Positions 22,702 to 33,794 of a DNA stretch of 64,000 nt are shown in pieces. Each line of letters opens with the position of its first letter. Positions within the stretch are counted from its first letter, which is position 1. The DNA is taken from assembly GCA_029953675.1 (NCBI GenBank), contig JAMWBK010000007.1, positions 558,001 through 622,000 on the forward strand, in the 5' to 3' direction. Both the position numbers and the translations under genes were made by a program. The stretch is from Rhodosorus marinus. Its lineage: Eukaryota > Rhodophyta > Stylonematophyceae > Stylonematales > Stylonemataceae. The notes below the pieces were generated by a model, which was not told the DNA's origin, made no database searches, and was given only the letters and a program-made list of their open reading frames with translations.

Positions 22702-23241
22702 TTATCGATTCTCTCTGGCATCCTTTGCCCCATCATCCAAATACTCGTCCAGATTCATATCTACGGGGCCAAAACTGAGATCATCGTCATTGAACATGGA
22801 CTTGATGAAGTTCTCCTAAGCGACATCGAGGAGTTTCCATTTGAGATGAGAGGTTGCGGAGGCAGGTCGCATCAAAGAGCGCAGGCAAAAGTAAAAACCT
22901 ACCTTGGCCATCATCTGTCTAATTATATCGATCGTCATCTGGTGACATTCGTCCTTTGTCATGTTCTGAATTGACTGCTCAAGACTATTCAGCGTGAACA
23001 GCTGACCGGTGGTCAATTCTCTCGGGTCAGACTGCTCCGGTAAATCATCCGGGTCCGGATCTCTCCTCGGAGGTCTCGGCTCCTCCTTTTCTGGTTCCTC
23101 AGAGCAAAACATGGTTGACAACCCTCGGCATGCTTTTCCACTACTGTTTAAGCCCATAGTTCTTCTCGAAACGCTCGCTCCCGCGATAGGAACCCTAAAG
23201 GTCCCAGAAAACGGGAGAAAGCACACCTCGCAGGACACCAT
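22702..23241 (-). CDS. nblA: Nuclear-encoded NblA/Ycf18-like phycobilisome degradation protein
   Basis: NblA is the small adaptor that directs phycobilisomes to Clp-type proteolysis under nutrient stress; in many red algae it is the plastid gene ycf18. Minus-strand exons are 23241..22903 and 22815..22702, with an 87-base intron in phase 0; 150 residues. The NblA core starts near residue 80: LTTGQLFTLNSLEQSIQNM, then ECHQMTIDIIRQMMAK, spliced to ENFIKSMF. This follows the cyanobacterial pattern (LSLEQEF.., then LRQMM.KDNL.K..). The N-terminal 45 residues (MVSCEVCFLPFSGTF, SRRTMGL, GKACRGL) look like a plastid transit peptide with an early Phe. An acidic, proline-rich linker separates it from the core. 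After the core comes an unusual acidic tail of about 30 residues (NDDDLSFGPVDMNLDEYL). An intron plus a leader shows this is a nuclear gene. Confidence 0.82.
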
Positions 23242-24339
23242 CCGTTCCAAAATAAAGTCCCTTTGGGAGGGAACCCCCCAAAACAGCGTACCTAAAACTG
23301 TTAACTAGATCCCACTAATTTAACCCGAAGTACGAAATAGACCCGAAACCGGTAAAAAAATGACCACACGGCCACAATCCCATGCAAAACACAAAGATAC
23401 CCTGCCACCCAAACACGCTAACCTCACCCCTCCCAAAACGACAATACTCTACGCGACGCTTTCTGCAACGTCGTGACTAGCCTTCCTCGTCAAAAGAAAG
23501 CACACGCTGGATACACAACTCCAAGAGTAATCTCCCGCGGTCTCTTCCCGGTCCCTCTCAACTTCTCCCTCCTCACCTCTTTTCTCTTCTCCGAACAATC
23601 GATCGGAGCCTCTTCCCGCTAAGCTTTTTATCTCACAACGAAGTCGTTGCTACCAAATCTTCCCGGTAGCTTTGAAAGATCTTGGGAACAAGGACAATAC
23701 TGTATACTCAATCCAATCGTGTCTACGTGGGATTAGTATTGCCGTAGATCCTGCGTGAAGAAGCTCAGACGCTTCCAAAGTACTGCACGTAGGGAACACT
23801 CATCCTCCACAGATCTCCATTGTCGCAACTGGTCTGAATCCGAATGTCTCTACTTTGGGAGTTGCGTCGGTACTTTCACTGGTGAAGTGGAAGTCTTCTG
23901 AAATACCACTCGTGCTACCGATTCCGCTCTTCTCCATTTCGATCCACACAGGGAGAGAGACAAGCCTTCTGATTCAATCCGACAGCTTCAGTGTGGGGCT
24001 TTTGTCCACCCGTTTTGCACCAGTTGAACAGATTTCGATCTCAGATGGAAAACAAGAAGAGTCCTCTCGGCGCTGCCGTTTATGAAGAGAGTCGGTATGC
24101 GACCAGGGCAATAGGTTTGATTCTGTACTGCTGATCGTATAAGATCAGTCGGTGGCTTGATCAGCTTATACTCCTCGCCGCAGTGGAGGACGGTCGTTGA
24201 TAAGACAGTGGCGGTTTTTGTAGCTGATCCAAACTGCGATCAGTTTCGGGGTGGTTGAGCAGGAGTCGCTCTGAGCAGCGGCAAAGTGGATTTGAACTAG
24301 ATTCCGATGCCATAAACTGACATTCATACCGAACTCGGA
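23242..24339. other. Intergenic region between divergent nblA and phosphopantetheinyl transferase
   Basis: These 1.1 kb should contain the promoters of both flanking genes, including whatever nutrient-stress control acts on nblA. No conserved operator could be named. Frames at 23855 and 24166 are short and unrecognised. Confidence 0.5.
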
Positions 24340-25426
24340 ATGATAATTAGCAGTCATGTGCCGATGACTGGTCGAGGCGCAATGAAGTTGGAACCCAACA
24401 CGGTCCATGTTTGGACTTTGCTTCTGAGAAAGCAGAAGACGGCGTTGAGCGAGCTACAGTGTGTAAGTTTTCGAAAAGGAACTGCGCTGACAGACGCCTG
24501 GGCAGATGCTGCTTGTTGGGTTCTTCTGTCTTCTCTGAGCGTTTACAGTGTGGCCAACCACCTTCGTCTTTTCAGGTTTTGTGCGCCTCGGAGCGAGAAA
24601 GACTTGCAAAGTTTAATAGACAGAAAGATCAGATCCGGTTTGCGGAAAATCGGATGTTCCTGAGGTCAACCATCGGCAGGTATACCGGTGAAGAACCAAC
24701 AAACGTTCGTTTCAGCTACGGGCATAATGGCAAACCGTTCCTAGTTGACCATCCCTGGCTCAAGTTCAACCTTAGTCACACTCTGGACTATGCTGCAATT
24801 GCGGTCACCCGAGACTACCACGTCGGGGTTGACCTGGAAAGTGTGCACAGGTGAGAACACCGCTTTCGCTCCTATGGACCGAAAAATGCCTCCTCATAAT
24901 TTTTTTGCCTATCGGCTTCAAATCAACGAGCCAGGAAGGTAACCAACTTGAGTCGACTTGCAGCTCGAAAGCTAACAACCAGCGAATGGGAAAGAATCAA
25001 GTCTTGCGACGAGAGCACACGCACAGCGCAGTTCCTGCGAGCATGGACCCGTAAAGAGGCCTTTATCAAGGCTACGGGCGAGGGCCTATCTCGAGATCTG
25101 AAGACGGTGGAGGTTCGCAACGGTCAAGCAAAATAGTGCTCACAATCACCAGGGCCTGCCAATGAAAAGCTAGCGGTGCGCAAAAGCTTTGGTACTCGGA
25201 AATCCTGATCCGTAAATGACCTCTTTTGTGGCATCAGGTTTCACTGGAGGACAGCTCCAAATCGTTGCTGGTTTCGCTGGATGGCTCCCGGAAAAAGGCC
25301 AACGACTGGAGGGTCTACTCGTTCAATCCCTTCCCAGCCGTTCTTGGCGCGATTGCTGTTAAGAACTGCGACGTTCACACGGTTCAGCTCATGCCGTGTG
25401 CGCCTGGAACGATTCTATCCGAGTAG
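24340..25426 (+). CDS. Sfp-type 4'-phosphopantetheinyl transferase
   Basis: The enzyme transfers 4'-phosphopantetheine from CoA to a serine of acyl carrier proteins or related carrier domains. Exons: 24340..24462, 24576..24850, 24935..25112 and 25238..25426, giving 254 residues. Motifs in order are VHVW near the start, RSTIGRYTGEEPTNVRFSYG, GKPFL, FNLSHTLDYAAIAV, VGVDLES (the magnesium-binding GVD.E) and WTRKEAFIKATGEGL. The C-terminal strand is DWRVYSFNP. This is the typical AasdhPPT/Sfp arrangement. The last donor (GTTCGC after 25112) is weak and was chosen because it alone restores the frame into VSLEDSS. Alternative in-frame starts are ATG at 24364 and 24382, the last lying just before the conserved region. 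Only 209 bases separate its stop from the convergent IST1 gene. Confidence 0.85.
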
Positions 25427-25635
25427 AGAATTTTCCAGCTCTTGTCCATTTCCTTTATATTTATTGATACCCACCGGCTAGCTGACGATCGCCCAGATAA
25501 AGAACTGTTCAGCGGACTTCATAACTATCAGTTTCCGGCTTTTGCCCAAGCTGAGCACAAAATCAAGTTTCGATTCCGAAAAGATATCACCACCGTCACT
25601 TCACTTTTGAAGGGGGCAGCACCCCTCTTCCGTCA

Positions 25636-26824
25636 TCAGAGGTTGCGAAGTCTAGCTTGTAGATCGTCGTCATTTGGAGCTGTTCCTGGATTATAAGGCG
25701 CCGGCTGACTGTATTGACCGGCAAACTCGTTTCCGGGAGCTTGTCCAGGTACGGTCGCGCCTGGCAAATTGTAAGCGGGGTATCCACCAGGGACACCACT
25801 CGGATCACCAGGGATTGTTGCACCCCCAAATCCGCCGTCCATATTGTTCCCTGCACCGCCGGGAATGTCCATTGTCGTGAAGGTCGCCTGCGGCTGTTGC
25901 TGGTTGTGTCTGTGATCCAGGATAGACTTGGATCGAAGCATTTCGTACTCCGGGGGCGGGTTCCACTGTACATCAAACCGCTTGGCGATGTCCTCGAGCC
26001 TACTGAGAACGAGATATCCTTCGGGAATGCTTATCGACAACTTGCGCATCAGTGAAGCATTAATATTCGGTGCGAATGGGCCCTCCCCACGGACAATCAA
26101 GTCCATGTTTTCTGCGCCATACTTGGCCCTCATCATGTTCGTGATATTTCCAAGCTCCTCGACCTGCACCCTACCGGAGGCAAAAGCCAGTGAGCACACG
26201 GCTTCTCGCAACTCGATTGGCATACGACTGCAAACAGAAGAACAAACAAGGGCAAACTGGGTAAGATTGTAGCCAGCTGAAAAGAAGCAACCTTAGGCTG
26301 GTGTTGGCATGGTGTCGTACTCGATAGGTTCAGGTGTCCCAGTGAATAGTGTATGCCTAGAAAGCAACAGGTCACATTGAACTGAAAGAATCTCCATGCT
26401 CTCGACCATGAGCAAGTCACGGATCGCCTAATCAATGTCACAGAGAGCTCAACGTTCAGTTCACTATCACAGACCAACTTGGAAAACCTTATCTCACCTG
26501 TTCCGCCTTCGTCTGCGCGATATTATCCTGGCTCCGGCTCAGGCACATGGCCGCCTCCCGCTCTGTTTTGTCGGCGTTACTCTGATACTTGTTTTTCTGC
26601 AGCGCCAATCTGCCTTTGGCGCACTTCAGTTGTACCTTCCTAACATAGCAGAACGCAAAAACAACCGACGTCAACAAGCGCATCAAAGCCCACTAGCCAA
26701 GGCAAACTTTCAACGGCTAAACCTACAATTGGCTGAAATCAACATTCGCCGGGGGTGCAGCCGCCTGTTCCGCAGCCGCCGCAGCCGCAGCCTGCTTCTG
26801 ATTCTTCTTCTTAAACAATCCCAT
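25636..26824 (-). CDS. IST1: IST1-like ESCRT-III protein
   Basis: IST1 is an ESCRT-III relative that regulates the VPS4 ATPase in endosomal sorting and abscission. Minus-strand exons: 26824..26727, 26639..26498, 26427..26321 and 26227..25636. They total 939 bases (312 residues) with phases kept. A lysine- and alanine-rich start (MGLFKKKN) precedes the helical IST1 domain: VQLKCAKGRLALQKNK, REAAMCL, IRDLLMVESMEILSVQCDLL, MPIELREAVCSLAFASGRV, IPEGYLVLSRLEDIAKRFDV. A Gly/Pro/Asn-rich linker of about 80 residues follows. The last residues, DDDLQARLRNL, match the MIM1 consensus (D/E)xxLxxRLxxL that binds the VPS4 MIT domain, and sit at the very end as in animal and fungal IST1. The long plus-strand frame from 26435 is antisense to exons 1-2 and was discarded. 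Confidence 0.9.
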
Positions 26825-29003
26825 CTTCTCCCGAAACAAAATGTCTCCCACTTACCTTCTCCGTACCAAACATCCACTGCCTTCCCACCACTACGATCTT
26901 CACAACCTCTCGCTACCAAAACGGGCACTTTCACAAAATGCCGGAAACCTGTCCCCCCGCTTACTACGATACATATAAGTACCCTTTTACCCCACCCACA
27001 ACTTCCCCAACTCTTAACTACAGTAGTTCTACATCTCCATCGATGCAAACAGATACCAAACAGACCCCCTCCCAAAACGCACTCAATAAAATTCAGTCAG
27101 AGTATTTATATCTCTTCTCAAAAAACTAGAACAAAAGCAGTTCATTCCTAATCCTCAATTCTGGCAGCCAGCCAGCTGATCTTCTATGGATTGAATTCGT
27201 ATTAAAAATATGGGAAAACAAAATAACTTACATTAAACCCCTTCCATCAGAACCCCTGGATTGAATTTGAATGGAGTTTTTCAAGTGGCATGCTATACTC
27301 ACATTTCTTCCTCTTCACCGCCCCCCCCAACCACATTCCGACCCCCCCTACTACCTTCCAGGCCTCGGCGTTGCTTCGTTTTATGGTACCCCTACAGAGT
27401 TTTCCTCCTGCTCACAATACTGCCAAAAAAAATTCCATACATGTTTCACGGAAATGGAATTCAGGGGTGAATCCTGTATATCATTTTTGTTTGTTTTGTG
27501 GACTCTTCCAGGAGGGGTGGCGGTATTTTTTTTTGTTGTTCTTTAGCAGCTGATCCTAGTAGGATAATTACGTTAAGAGGTAACCAAAGCAGCATTGATT
27601 GCTTCCAATAAAATTGATTGAATCTAAGCGTTCCATGTCCGCTATGCGTACAGATTAGTACATAGTTCATGCCCCCTGCAAAAGAACAAACCGACGGCGT
27701 AAATAAAGATATTCTAAATTAGGAGCTACTTATTCATAATTAAATATCAATCAATTCTAAAAACTTTGATTTTCAGCGCTTATGGACGGAGCTTCCGAAG
27801 TTTGGTTTCTGAAACCATCAGAATAAGATGAATACATTTCTAGATCTCGCTAGGTGCGTACAGAACAGAAATTTCCGCGCTCAAAAATTTCACGATAATT
27901 GTTTTTTGGAAATTATGAATCGCAAAAGAATATGATGGGTACCTGTAAGAAAAAGCAAAAAAGGAGTTGGGGACCCAACGGCCAGAGTCAGTGAAGACGT
28001 GCAGATCGATGCAGTAAGCTTCCGAGTTCAGTCGCTTGTGTCCGAGTAGTTTTGGATGTTCCGTTATAGGGACAGCCACAAAATTAACACGAACGGGCAC
28101 TGGACCCCAATAAGAAGGTGGTGCCCATCAGAGGTCCTTGCAACCATCTGTCCTGAACACAGTGAACAACACTTCGATGTAGCACACTACCGTTGCCTCA
28201 GGTGGGCATGTGCAAACTTCTCTGTCACCATGGAGCTCGAGCTCGAAGCCTTCCAGTCTTGCACTGTCCCGTGGCAAATCTCTGGGTTGGATCAGGGCAG
28301 CTGCAGGGCAAGCTTTTCAGATCAGGCAAGCGATCCATGACCAATACGGCTAGCATGTCGCGCTGCTGGGATACTATCCTTGCCCAAGTTTGTTAGTTCC
28401 AACAAGAAACTAAGTATTCCTTCAGGTACAACCTCAGTAGTACCTCCTCGCGAGTTGAACAACCTACAGAACCGAACACCCCCCCTTCCCGAAAAGCTAA
28501 CGGATAGCACGTGCGAACAATTTTAGGCAGAAAACAAAATATTTAGATATTCGTTTCGTAAGAGGGGTTGGAAGGGGTAGTTGTCCACGGCCATCCGTCG
28601 GCCTAAGCGTTGACATCGAGTTCGTTCGAAGCTCGTGGTGAGTACGTGACCAACAATTCAATGTTTTTCCAGAAGCCAAGAAACTATAACCGCTTCTTGG
28701 TGGTCCCGCAGAGCACACTCTGTGTCCACTTCAGCCGCAACCCCTCTGGCACTTGATTGATCGACGGATTGGCCCTGGAATAAGATCTCGATGGACGCGT
28801 GGTCGAGTTGGTGAGATCTCAGAAGCGTAAGATAGTGGGCAGTGCCGAGCGAGATTCTTGAGGAGGGGCAGTGACTAGTATCCGGGACTTGGACTTTGTG
28901 ATATTGAGTGATCGATCATTGTGTGTTCGAATTGGAAGTTGCTGAAGCGAGAGAGAGAGGGAGCTGAATTGGAAGTGGTTCGTTTTGGGTTGTTTGGAGG
29001 ACG
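26825..29003. other. 2.2-kb intergenic region, mostly unassigned
   Basis: This is the spacer between divergent IST1 and the NblB-like gene. It includes a C-rich patch near 27320 and an A/T-rich stretch at 27600-27900. An 86-residue minus-strand frame (28100..27840, with the piece HPKLLGHKRLNSEAYC) looks somewhat protein-like and is followed on the minus strand by TTTCTTACAG|GTACCC, a possible acceptor. No family or full gene model could be built. Confidence 0.4.
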
Positions 29004-29957
29004 ATGGCGTTTTTGAGTCTTGGAGTTGGAAAGGGTGCGTGTGGGGTTAGGAGGACTGGACCTGCAGTTCGTACTGCACGCCCGAGGTTTGTGGTCGCTA
29101 CTGCTGCTGCTAAGGATGATGTTATGCAGCTCCTCACGTCGGAGGATAAAGTTGACCGGTTGAAGGTAGGCTTGGGTACCTAGGGTCCGGGGCAGCTTGG
29201 CCTGTCTCCTACGTGTGTGATTGAATCTGAATCAAGTCTCTTTTTTTGCTCACAGGGAGTTAATATGGCGCGAGAACTGGATCCAGCGGAGGGTTTGAAT
29301 CTGTTGTCCATGGCGGCCATGGTGAGAGCCATCTAGTCAGCCTCTACTGGTTCGGCACTTCGCGAGACGAGCTTTGAATTAACATGATGGTACTTCGCCA
29401 ATTTCTCGTAGGACCCAGACATGAACGTTAGATACGCGACGGTTTCTCAACTCTCCGTCGCTGGCCTCGCCGACCCGGAGAAGACGCTTGAGCTTCTGCG
29501 CGACCTGGTTCCCAAGGAGACAGACATGTCAGTGAAAGCCGCTGCCGCGGACGCTATGTGCGCGATTGGCCTTCCGGAAGTGAGCGGAGCGTACAAGCCT
29601 CAAGCTTTTCGCCCGGTTGAAAATTGATTAAGTAGTGCTTGTGCGAACTGGTTCTCTTTTGTACAGGCATTTGACGACGTGGAGGCAATTTATCACGAAA
29701 CCAAGGATTCCTTAGTGAAGTTCAGTATTGCAGCTGGTCTAGGCGAACTGGGCAACGTGAAAGCCTTTGACTTACTGAAAGCGATTCTCGAAGATGAGGC
29801 TTCAGATGATCTACTGAAGGTCGCTGCGCTTGGTTCTCTTGGAGAGCTGAAGGCCCCAGGCACAGCGGAGCTCATTGAGCCTTTCCTTGAAGCAGAGGAT
29901 GCATCCGTCAAGGCGAGGGCGGAGGATACGATGAGCATGCTGAAGTCAGGAGAGTAA
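29004..29957 (+). CDS. Plastid-targeted NblB-like HEAT-repeat protein (phycobilisome lyase family)
   Basis: The protein belongs to the PBS-lyase HEAT-like family that includes NblB (phycobilisome degradation) and bilin lyases CpcE/F. Exons: 29004..29165, 29256..29321, 29412..29579 and 29667..29957, all phase 0; 228 residues. The leader MAFLSLGVGKG with basic residues up to about residue 35 resembles a red-algal plastid transit peptide with an early Phe. The rest is about five HEAT-like helical pairs: DPDMNVRYATVSQLSVAGL, VKAAAADAMCAIGLPEAF, LVKFSIAAGLGELGNVKAF, LLKVAALGSLGELKAPGTA and VKARAEDTMSML. This repeat order is close to the short cyanobacterial HEAT proteins related to NblB. Which activity it has (degradation factor, lyase or assembly factor) cannot be settled from sequence. 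It lies 5.8 kb from the nblA-like gene. Confidence 0.85.
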
Positions 29958-31627
29958 ATATTTCGCTTCGTGCTCGATGAAAGCTTGTAGAACAGAAGTA
30001 TTAGTTCTCCTGTTGGTGTAGAACAGGTCAAAATTGGCGGAGGGAACGTAATCGGACCCTCCTATCTTGCCGACGAGCCCAAGGAGCCTGAGATCGCTTC
30101 AACACCAGCGCCTAGCAAAGACAGGAACGTGAGGGCTGGCACCCATGAAAAGCCCTCGCTACGGCGTGAGCACTCTGTGGCGTTGGTGTTGACCATCTCT
30201 TTGGAAGGGACATAAACCCATACAACTTGGACCACTGTTTGGGGCTTCATGCTTTCTCCAAAAACGAGTGGGCGGGAAGCTTCCGACCGCGAGCACGCGA
30301 GGGTTCCGCCCTGCTGGGATTGTTCGTATTCTGAATCAGGCATCTCAGACCCGCGTCCATGAACACAGGCACCCGGAACGCGATCGTGTAGCTTAGAAGG
30401 GCTAGACTCTGGTCTTCGAACCGGATAGATCGTCTTGAGTAGTGAAGTCTGGTGGCAGCTAATGCCCACAGGTGAGAGACAGTGTTCAGTCTTATGTCCC
30501 AACCGTGTTTACACGGAGATCCCTCCGACCCTGCCAGCCTGAGGGCTTTGCCTACTTCGTTCTCCTTGAAATGTTTGCAGAAGAGTCAAGCCACGCGTGG
30601 TCAAAATCAGAATTGCTGGAAACGCCCCGTGACAGCGTCCCAGTCCATTGTACTTTGCCCTAGTCTTGCACGCGGAGGAATGCGTATGAGCAGCGCACTA
30701 GTAAAGTGCTTGGAATGGTGGCTCTGTGCGATCCTCGTTCATTTACTCTGAAGGGGAATCAGGCATACCACCATCCAGGACACACTTCCATCGGCAAACC
30801 TTCACGCTGAGCTTTCGTCTCCAGACAGCAGCCGACTCCACCGGGTGGGCTTTGGCTTTCTGCCAGTCGCGTTAGGTGGTCGACATGTGCTTCTTCATGT
30901 GCTCTGCACCGGGGAGAACCAGACAGACCACCAGTCAAAAGGACGGCCCTCCCCGTCGATGATTGTCTGGACAGAAATTTTGGTCCGACTTGAACGGGTT
31001 TTAACTTTCAACCAGTCAGGAAGATACTTGGGTGACCGTTATCTGATTCTCCTTTACGTACTCTGCTGTAGCAGACCGATCAGTCAAAGGATTCTCCTCC
31101 CCGTTGACGATCGTTTCGATTGCGAATTTGTTTACCAGCTGGAGTGAGGAGCGCAGCTAGCCGTCGTACGCGGAAGGGCGGATTTTTAAGCTGATGACAA
31201 GGGACGTGGAGATGTACAGCTTTGGCCTCTATGATTTGCTTTCACGTACTCTACAGACTAATCAGACAGACTACCAGTCAACAACATGGTCGCACACTCT
31301 ACATCGATACAAATTCCGAACGTTGGTTTGCTTAGAAAGAGCAAACCAACATTCGAGCGCTTGCGAACATTCGCTGCTGTGGGTGGGTGGGGAAGGGAGC
31401 TGGTTAAATAGCTGATGACGAGGGATGTGGTGATGGTGGGACAGGACTTGAGCGACCCCCCTCTTTTTATTTTGCCCTTTGGCGTTGAAATCTTTTGGTT
31501 TTGGGAGGTTGGGTATAAGAGCATTTTGCTTTGAGAGCAATTGCTCTTTTTGCATTTTGTAATTCGGAAATTAGGTAGACTACTTTGGTAGGCCTTCTTA
31601 GTGTAGTTCGGAAATTGGAGTTCAATT
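29958..31627. other. Intergenic region with degenerate repeats
   Basis: No convincing gene was found. A minus-strand frame at 30502..30062 (146 residues) has no recognisable family. Three diverged copies of a segment containing CA(T/C)GT(A/G)CTCT and AGTCAA occur near 30893, 31051 and 31241. Confidence 0.45.
30885..31290 (+). repeat. Three diverged copies of an interspersed repeat
   Basis: Copies near 30893, 31051 and 31241 share a TTCA(C/T)GT-type GTGCTCT/GTACTCT start, then CAGAC(A/C)GA(C/T), a CAGTCAA core and, in the first two, TCCCCGT(C/T)GA(T/C)GAT. Spacing is about 160-190 bases. This is old local duplication. Confidence 0.6.
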
Positions 31628-32599
31628 ATGGCTGATCTGAATGCCTTGTTCTCTAAGAAGAAGAAGAAGGCTGGTCAGAAGGGAGGTATATCGGCAAGTG
31701 GTACTGATTCTAATGATACTGTAGATTCAGGGAAGGGCTTGAGTCGAACTGGGGATGCGGCTTCAAAGAAGGATGGATGGATCGAGTATGAGGAGACAAA
31801 GCATGCTCAGGTTCATACGGGCGGACAGCATATCGTTCAGTTGAAGAGGTAAGGCGTCATTCCGCGTGACATAGTGAGAGGATCGCAAAGTATTAAGTTG
31901 ATAACACCTCGGGAGCCTGTTGTGTAGGGATGAATCAGATAATCCTGATGGCGCCGGAGACCGTGAAAATGGTGGTGAGAAGTTCTCGGGGTGGGGTAAA
32001 ACTTCTTCGAATGCTGAAGAAGCCGAGGAGGAGATAGAGAAACCCGCAGGTACGGTTTGGGTGTTTTTAGCCGAAGGGTTTATGGTCGAGCGTGGATCTG
32101 GCTTTCATGCTGACGCTCAGCCTTGTTCGCCCCTGCCTTTGTAGCTCCAGCAGTTGAGTTTCCATCGCTGGCGGACGCCCGTAGTGCGCCATCGAAGCCC
32201 GCCGTTCAGACGAGAAAATCAAAGCTTGAGCCCCGGTCAAGGCCAAACTTCTCGGCACTAGCTCAAGCTCTTGGTGGGGTTTCTACGTTGAGCGTGGATA
32301 GTAAGCCGGATCCACCGAAACCTGTGGAAGCGGTGGAGGCTGAGGCACAAGCAGAAGCTGAAGACAACGAGAAGTCAGTTTGGAAACCAAACAGGGCGGG
32401 TGGGTCAACTCCAGCCGCACCCACGACTGGCACGGGACAGGCGGAAGCCAAGACTGGAACACAACCATGGCGCGCTAGTGGTAAATCCTATGGAGATTCC
32501 GCTGCGAAACCGGGAGAAATGCCTCCTGCGTCTGGTGCGAAAGCCACAGATCAGCCCGAGAAAGCAGTTTGGAAGCCAAGCTGGATGAAGAACACTTGA
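31628..32599 (+). CDS. CDV3-like protein
   Basis: Exons: 31628..31848, 31928..32049 and 32145..32599, giving 265 residues, with phases 2 and 1 respected. It opens with MADLNALFSKKKKKAGQKGG, like the lysine-rich start of CDV3 homologues. It continues with KKDGWIEYEE and a Trp-containing acidic middle (KFSGWGKTSS), then PAVEFPSLADA, comparable to the FPSL motif of CDV3. The C-terminal half is disordered (Ala/Pro/Glu/Lys) with repeated KSVWKPN, KAVWKPSW and TQPWRA motifs. CDV3 is conserved but its biochemical role is poorly understood. Assignment rests on the start and the FPSL region only; a generic disordered RNA-associated protein is the alternative. Confidence 0.6.
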
Positions 32600-33174
32600 G
32601 CCAAAAAGATCGACATGAGCTTCGCCAAACACCGATCGCCGGCTTCGGCAAAAACTAAAACGACGCAAGAAGAGGAAGAAGAGGAACATGCAAAAACCCA
32701 CAGACGAAAGGAAAGGAATGGCGCTGAGCAATACCAGACCAATCGTGAAGATATGATTCTGTATGGGAACGTAAAGCATGAGGAGACTCCAGACAGGATT
32801 TGGCGAAGTTGATGAAATCTCTTCTTTTTTTTTTTGGTAACTGCTTTCCAGGTCGAATTTTCGAGAAACTGAATCTAGAAAACATAAAACCAAACACACG
32901 AAAAGCGCGCACAGGTCTCCCTCCAGCCACGTCAAGACTGAGCGTCATGACTGAGTTGGTCATTTCGCACTTCCAACTTGACCGAAGAAAGTCGCAGTTG
33001 GGTTCACAAAAAGCTTCCCCATTAACAACAAAGTAGCTTTCAATTAATACAGAGGCCAGAGATTGGTCCTTTATCGTGGTTTGCAATAGTAAGAGGGTCA
33101 CGTCTTAGTCCCCTTTAAAAGCCTGCTGATCTTTTCTCTCCCTCTTCCGTGCAGAATGGTTGTTTTAGAGCTTG
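32600..33174. other. Intergenic region between convergent CDV3-like and TFIIA gamma genes
   Basis: The 575 bases include a T-run at 32825-32836. They should hold both 3' UTRs. No gene was recognised; the long minus-strand frame at 32935..32405 runs antisense into CDV3 exon 3. Confidence 0.5.
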
Positions 33175-33794
33175 CTAGTTCCTGGTCGTATACTGTCTGC
33201 TGTCTGGAGCGTAGATTCGCATGAAACTATCCACTTCCGTCTCTTCCCCTCCGTTTGGCTTCAGTGTCGCACCATTCAATATGAAAGTCCATACGTTGTC
33301 GCAGTTTCTGTATATGTGAAGTTGTCCCTGTTTGCCACAATCATAAAACTTGTTAAGGAGTTTGCAGGCTTCTGTGCTTTGTCCTTCGTAGGTTTCTCGA
33401 GATGCACAACTCTTGAAGGAAAAAAAGAGAAGCAAGCGTAGCTACTTCGAATCTAGCCTCGTGGACCCAAATTAACGACTGTGCTCGCATCGCTTGGTAG
33501 CGTCTTACCTTGAGCTGTGCCTTTGACGAAACATGATTGGAAAGCGCGGTTGAGAATGCCTAAAAAACCTCCGACAAAACCATCATCACAAGAACCATTC
33601 TCTATTAGCATTGAATCAAATCAAGTATCTGAAAAGCTCAACGAGTTAACAAAGTAAAAACCCACCCTATCAAATTGCAGCCGAACAGTCTCAGCTTGTC
33701 CCTCGCTCAAATCCCCACTCGAAAGAAGCTCCTCCAACGACTCCTCCAACATCAACCCAACTTGGGAGTTACGATAGTGCGTAAAAAACTCCAT
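33175..33794 (-). CDS. TFIIA-gamma: Transcription initiation factor IIA gamma subunit
   Basis: TFIIA gamma (yeast Toa2) binds TBP with the large TFIIA subunit and stabilises TBP on promoters. Minus-strand exons: 33794..33666, 33559..33509 and 33327..33175, all phase 0; 110 residues, against about 109 in human. The helical N-half reads THYRNSQVGLMLEESLEELL and FSTALSNHVSSKAQLK. The beta-barrel half has HIYRNCDNVWTFILNGA, matching the near-invariant YRFCDNVWTF of the family. It ends FMRIYAPDSRQ. The small middle exon (17 codons) is fixed by the conserved join on both sides. An upstream in-frame start at 33896 was rejected because it is not ATG and would add an unconserved extension. Confidence 0.93.

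Noticed and set aside
26435-27151. 238-codon plus-strand frame
   Set aside because: Its first part is exactly antisense to IST1 exons 1 and 2 and the rest is low-complexity; no family features.
32405-32935. 176-codon minus-strand frame
   Set aside because: Antisense to CDV3-like exon 3; rich in Phe/Leu/Ser as expected from the complement of a disordered coding region.
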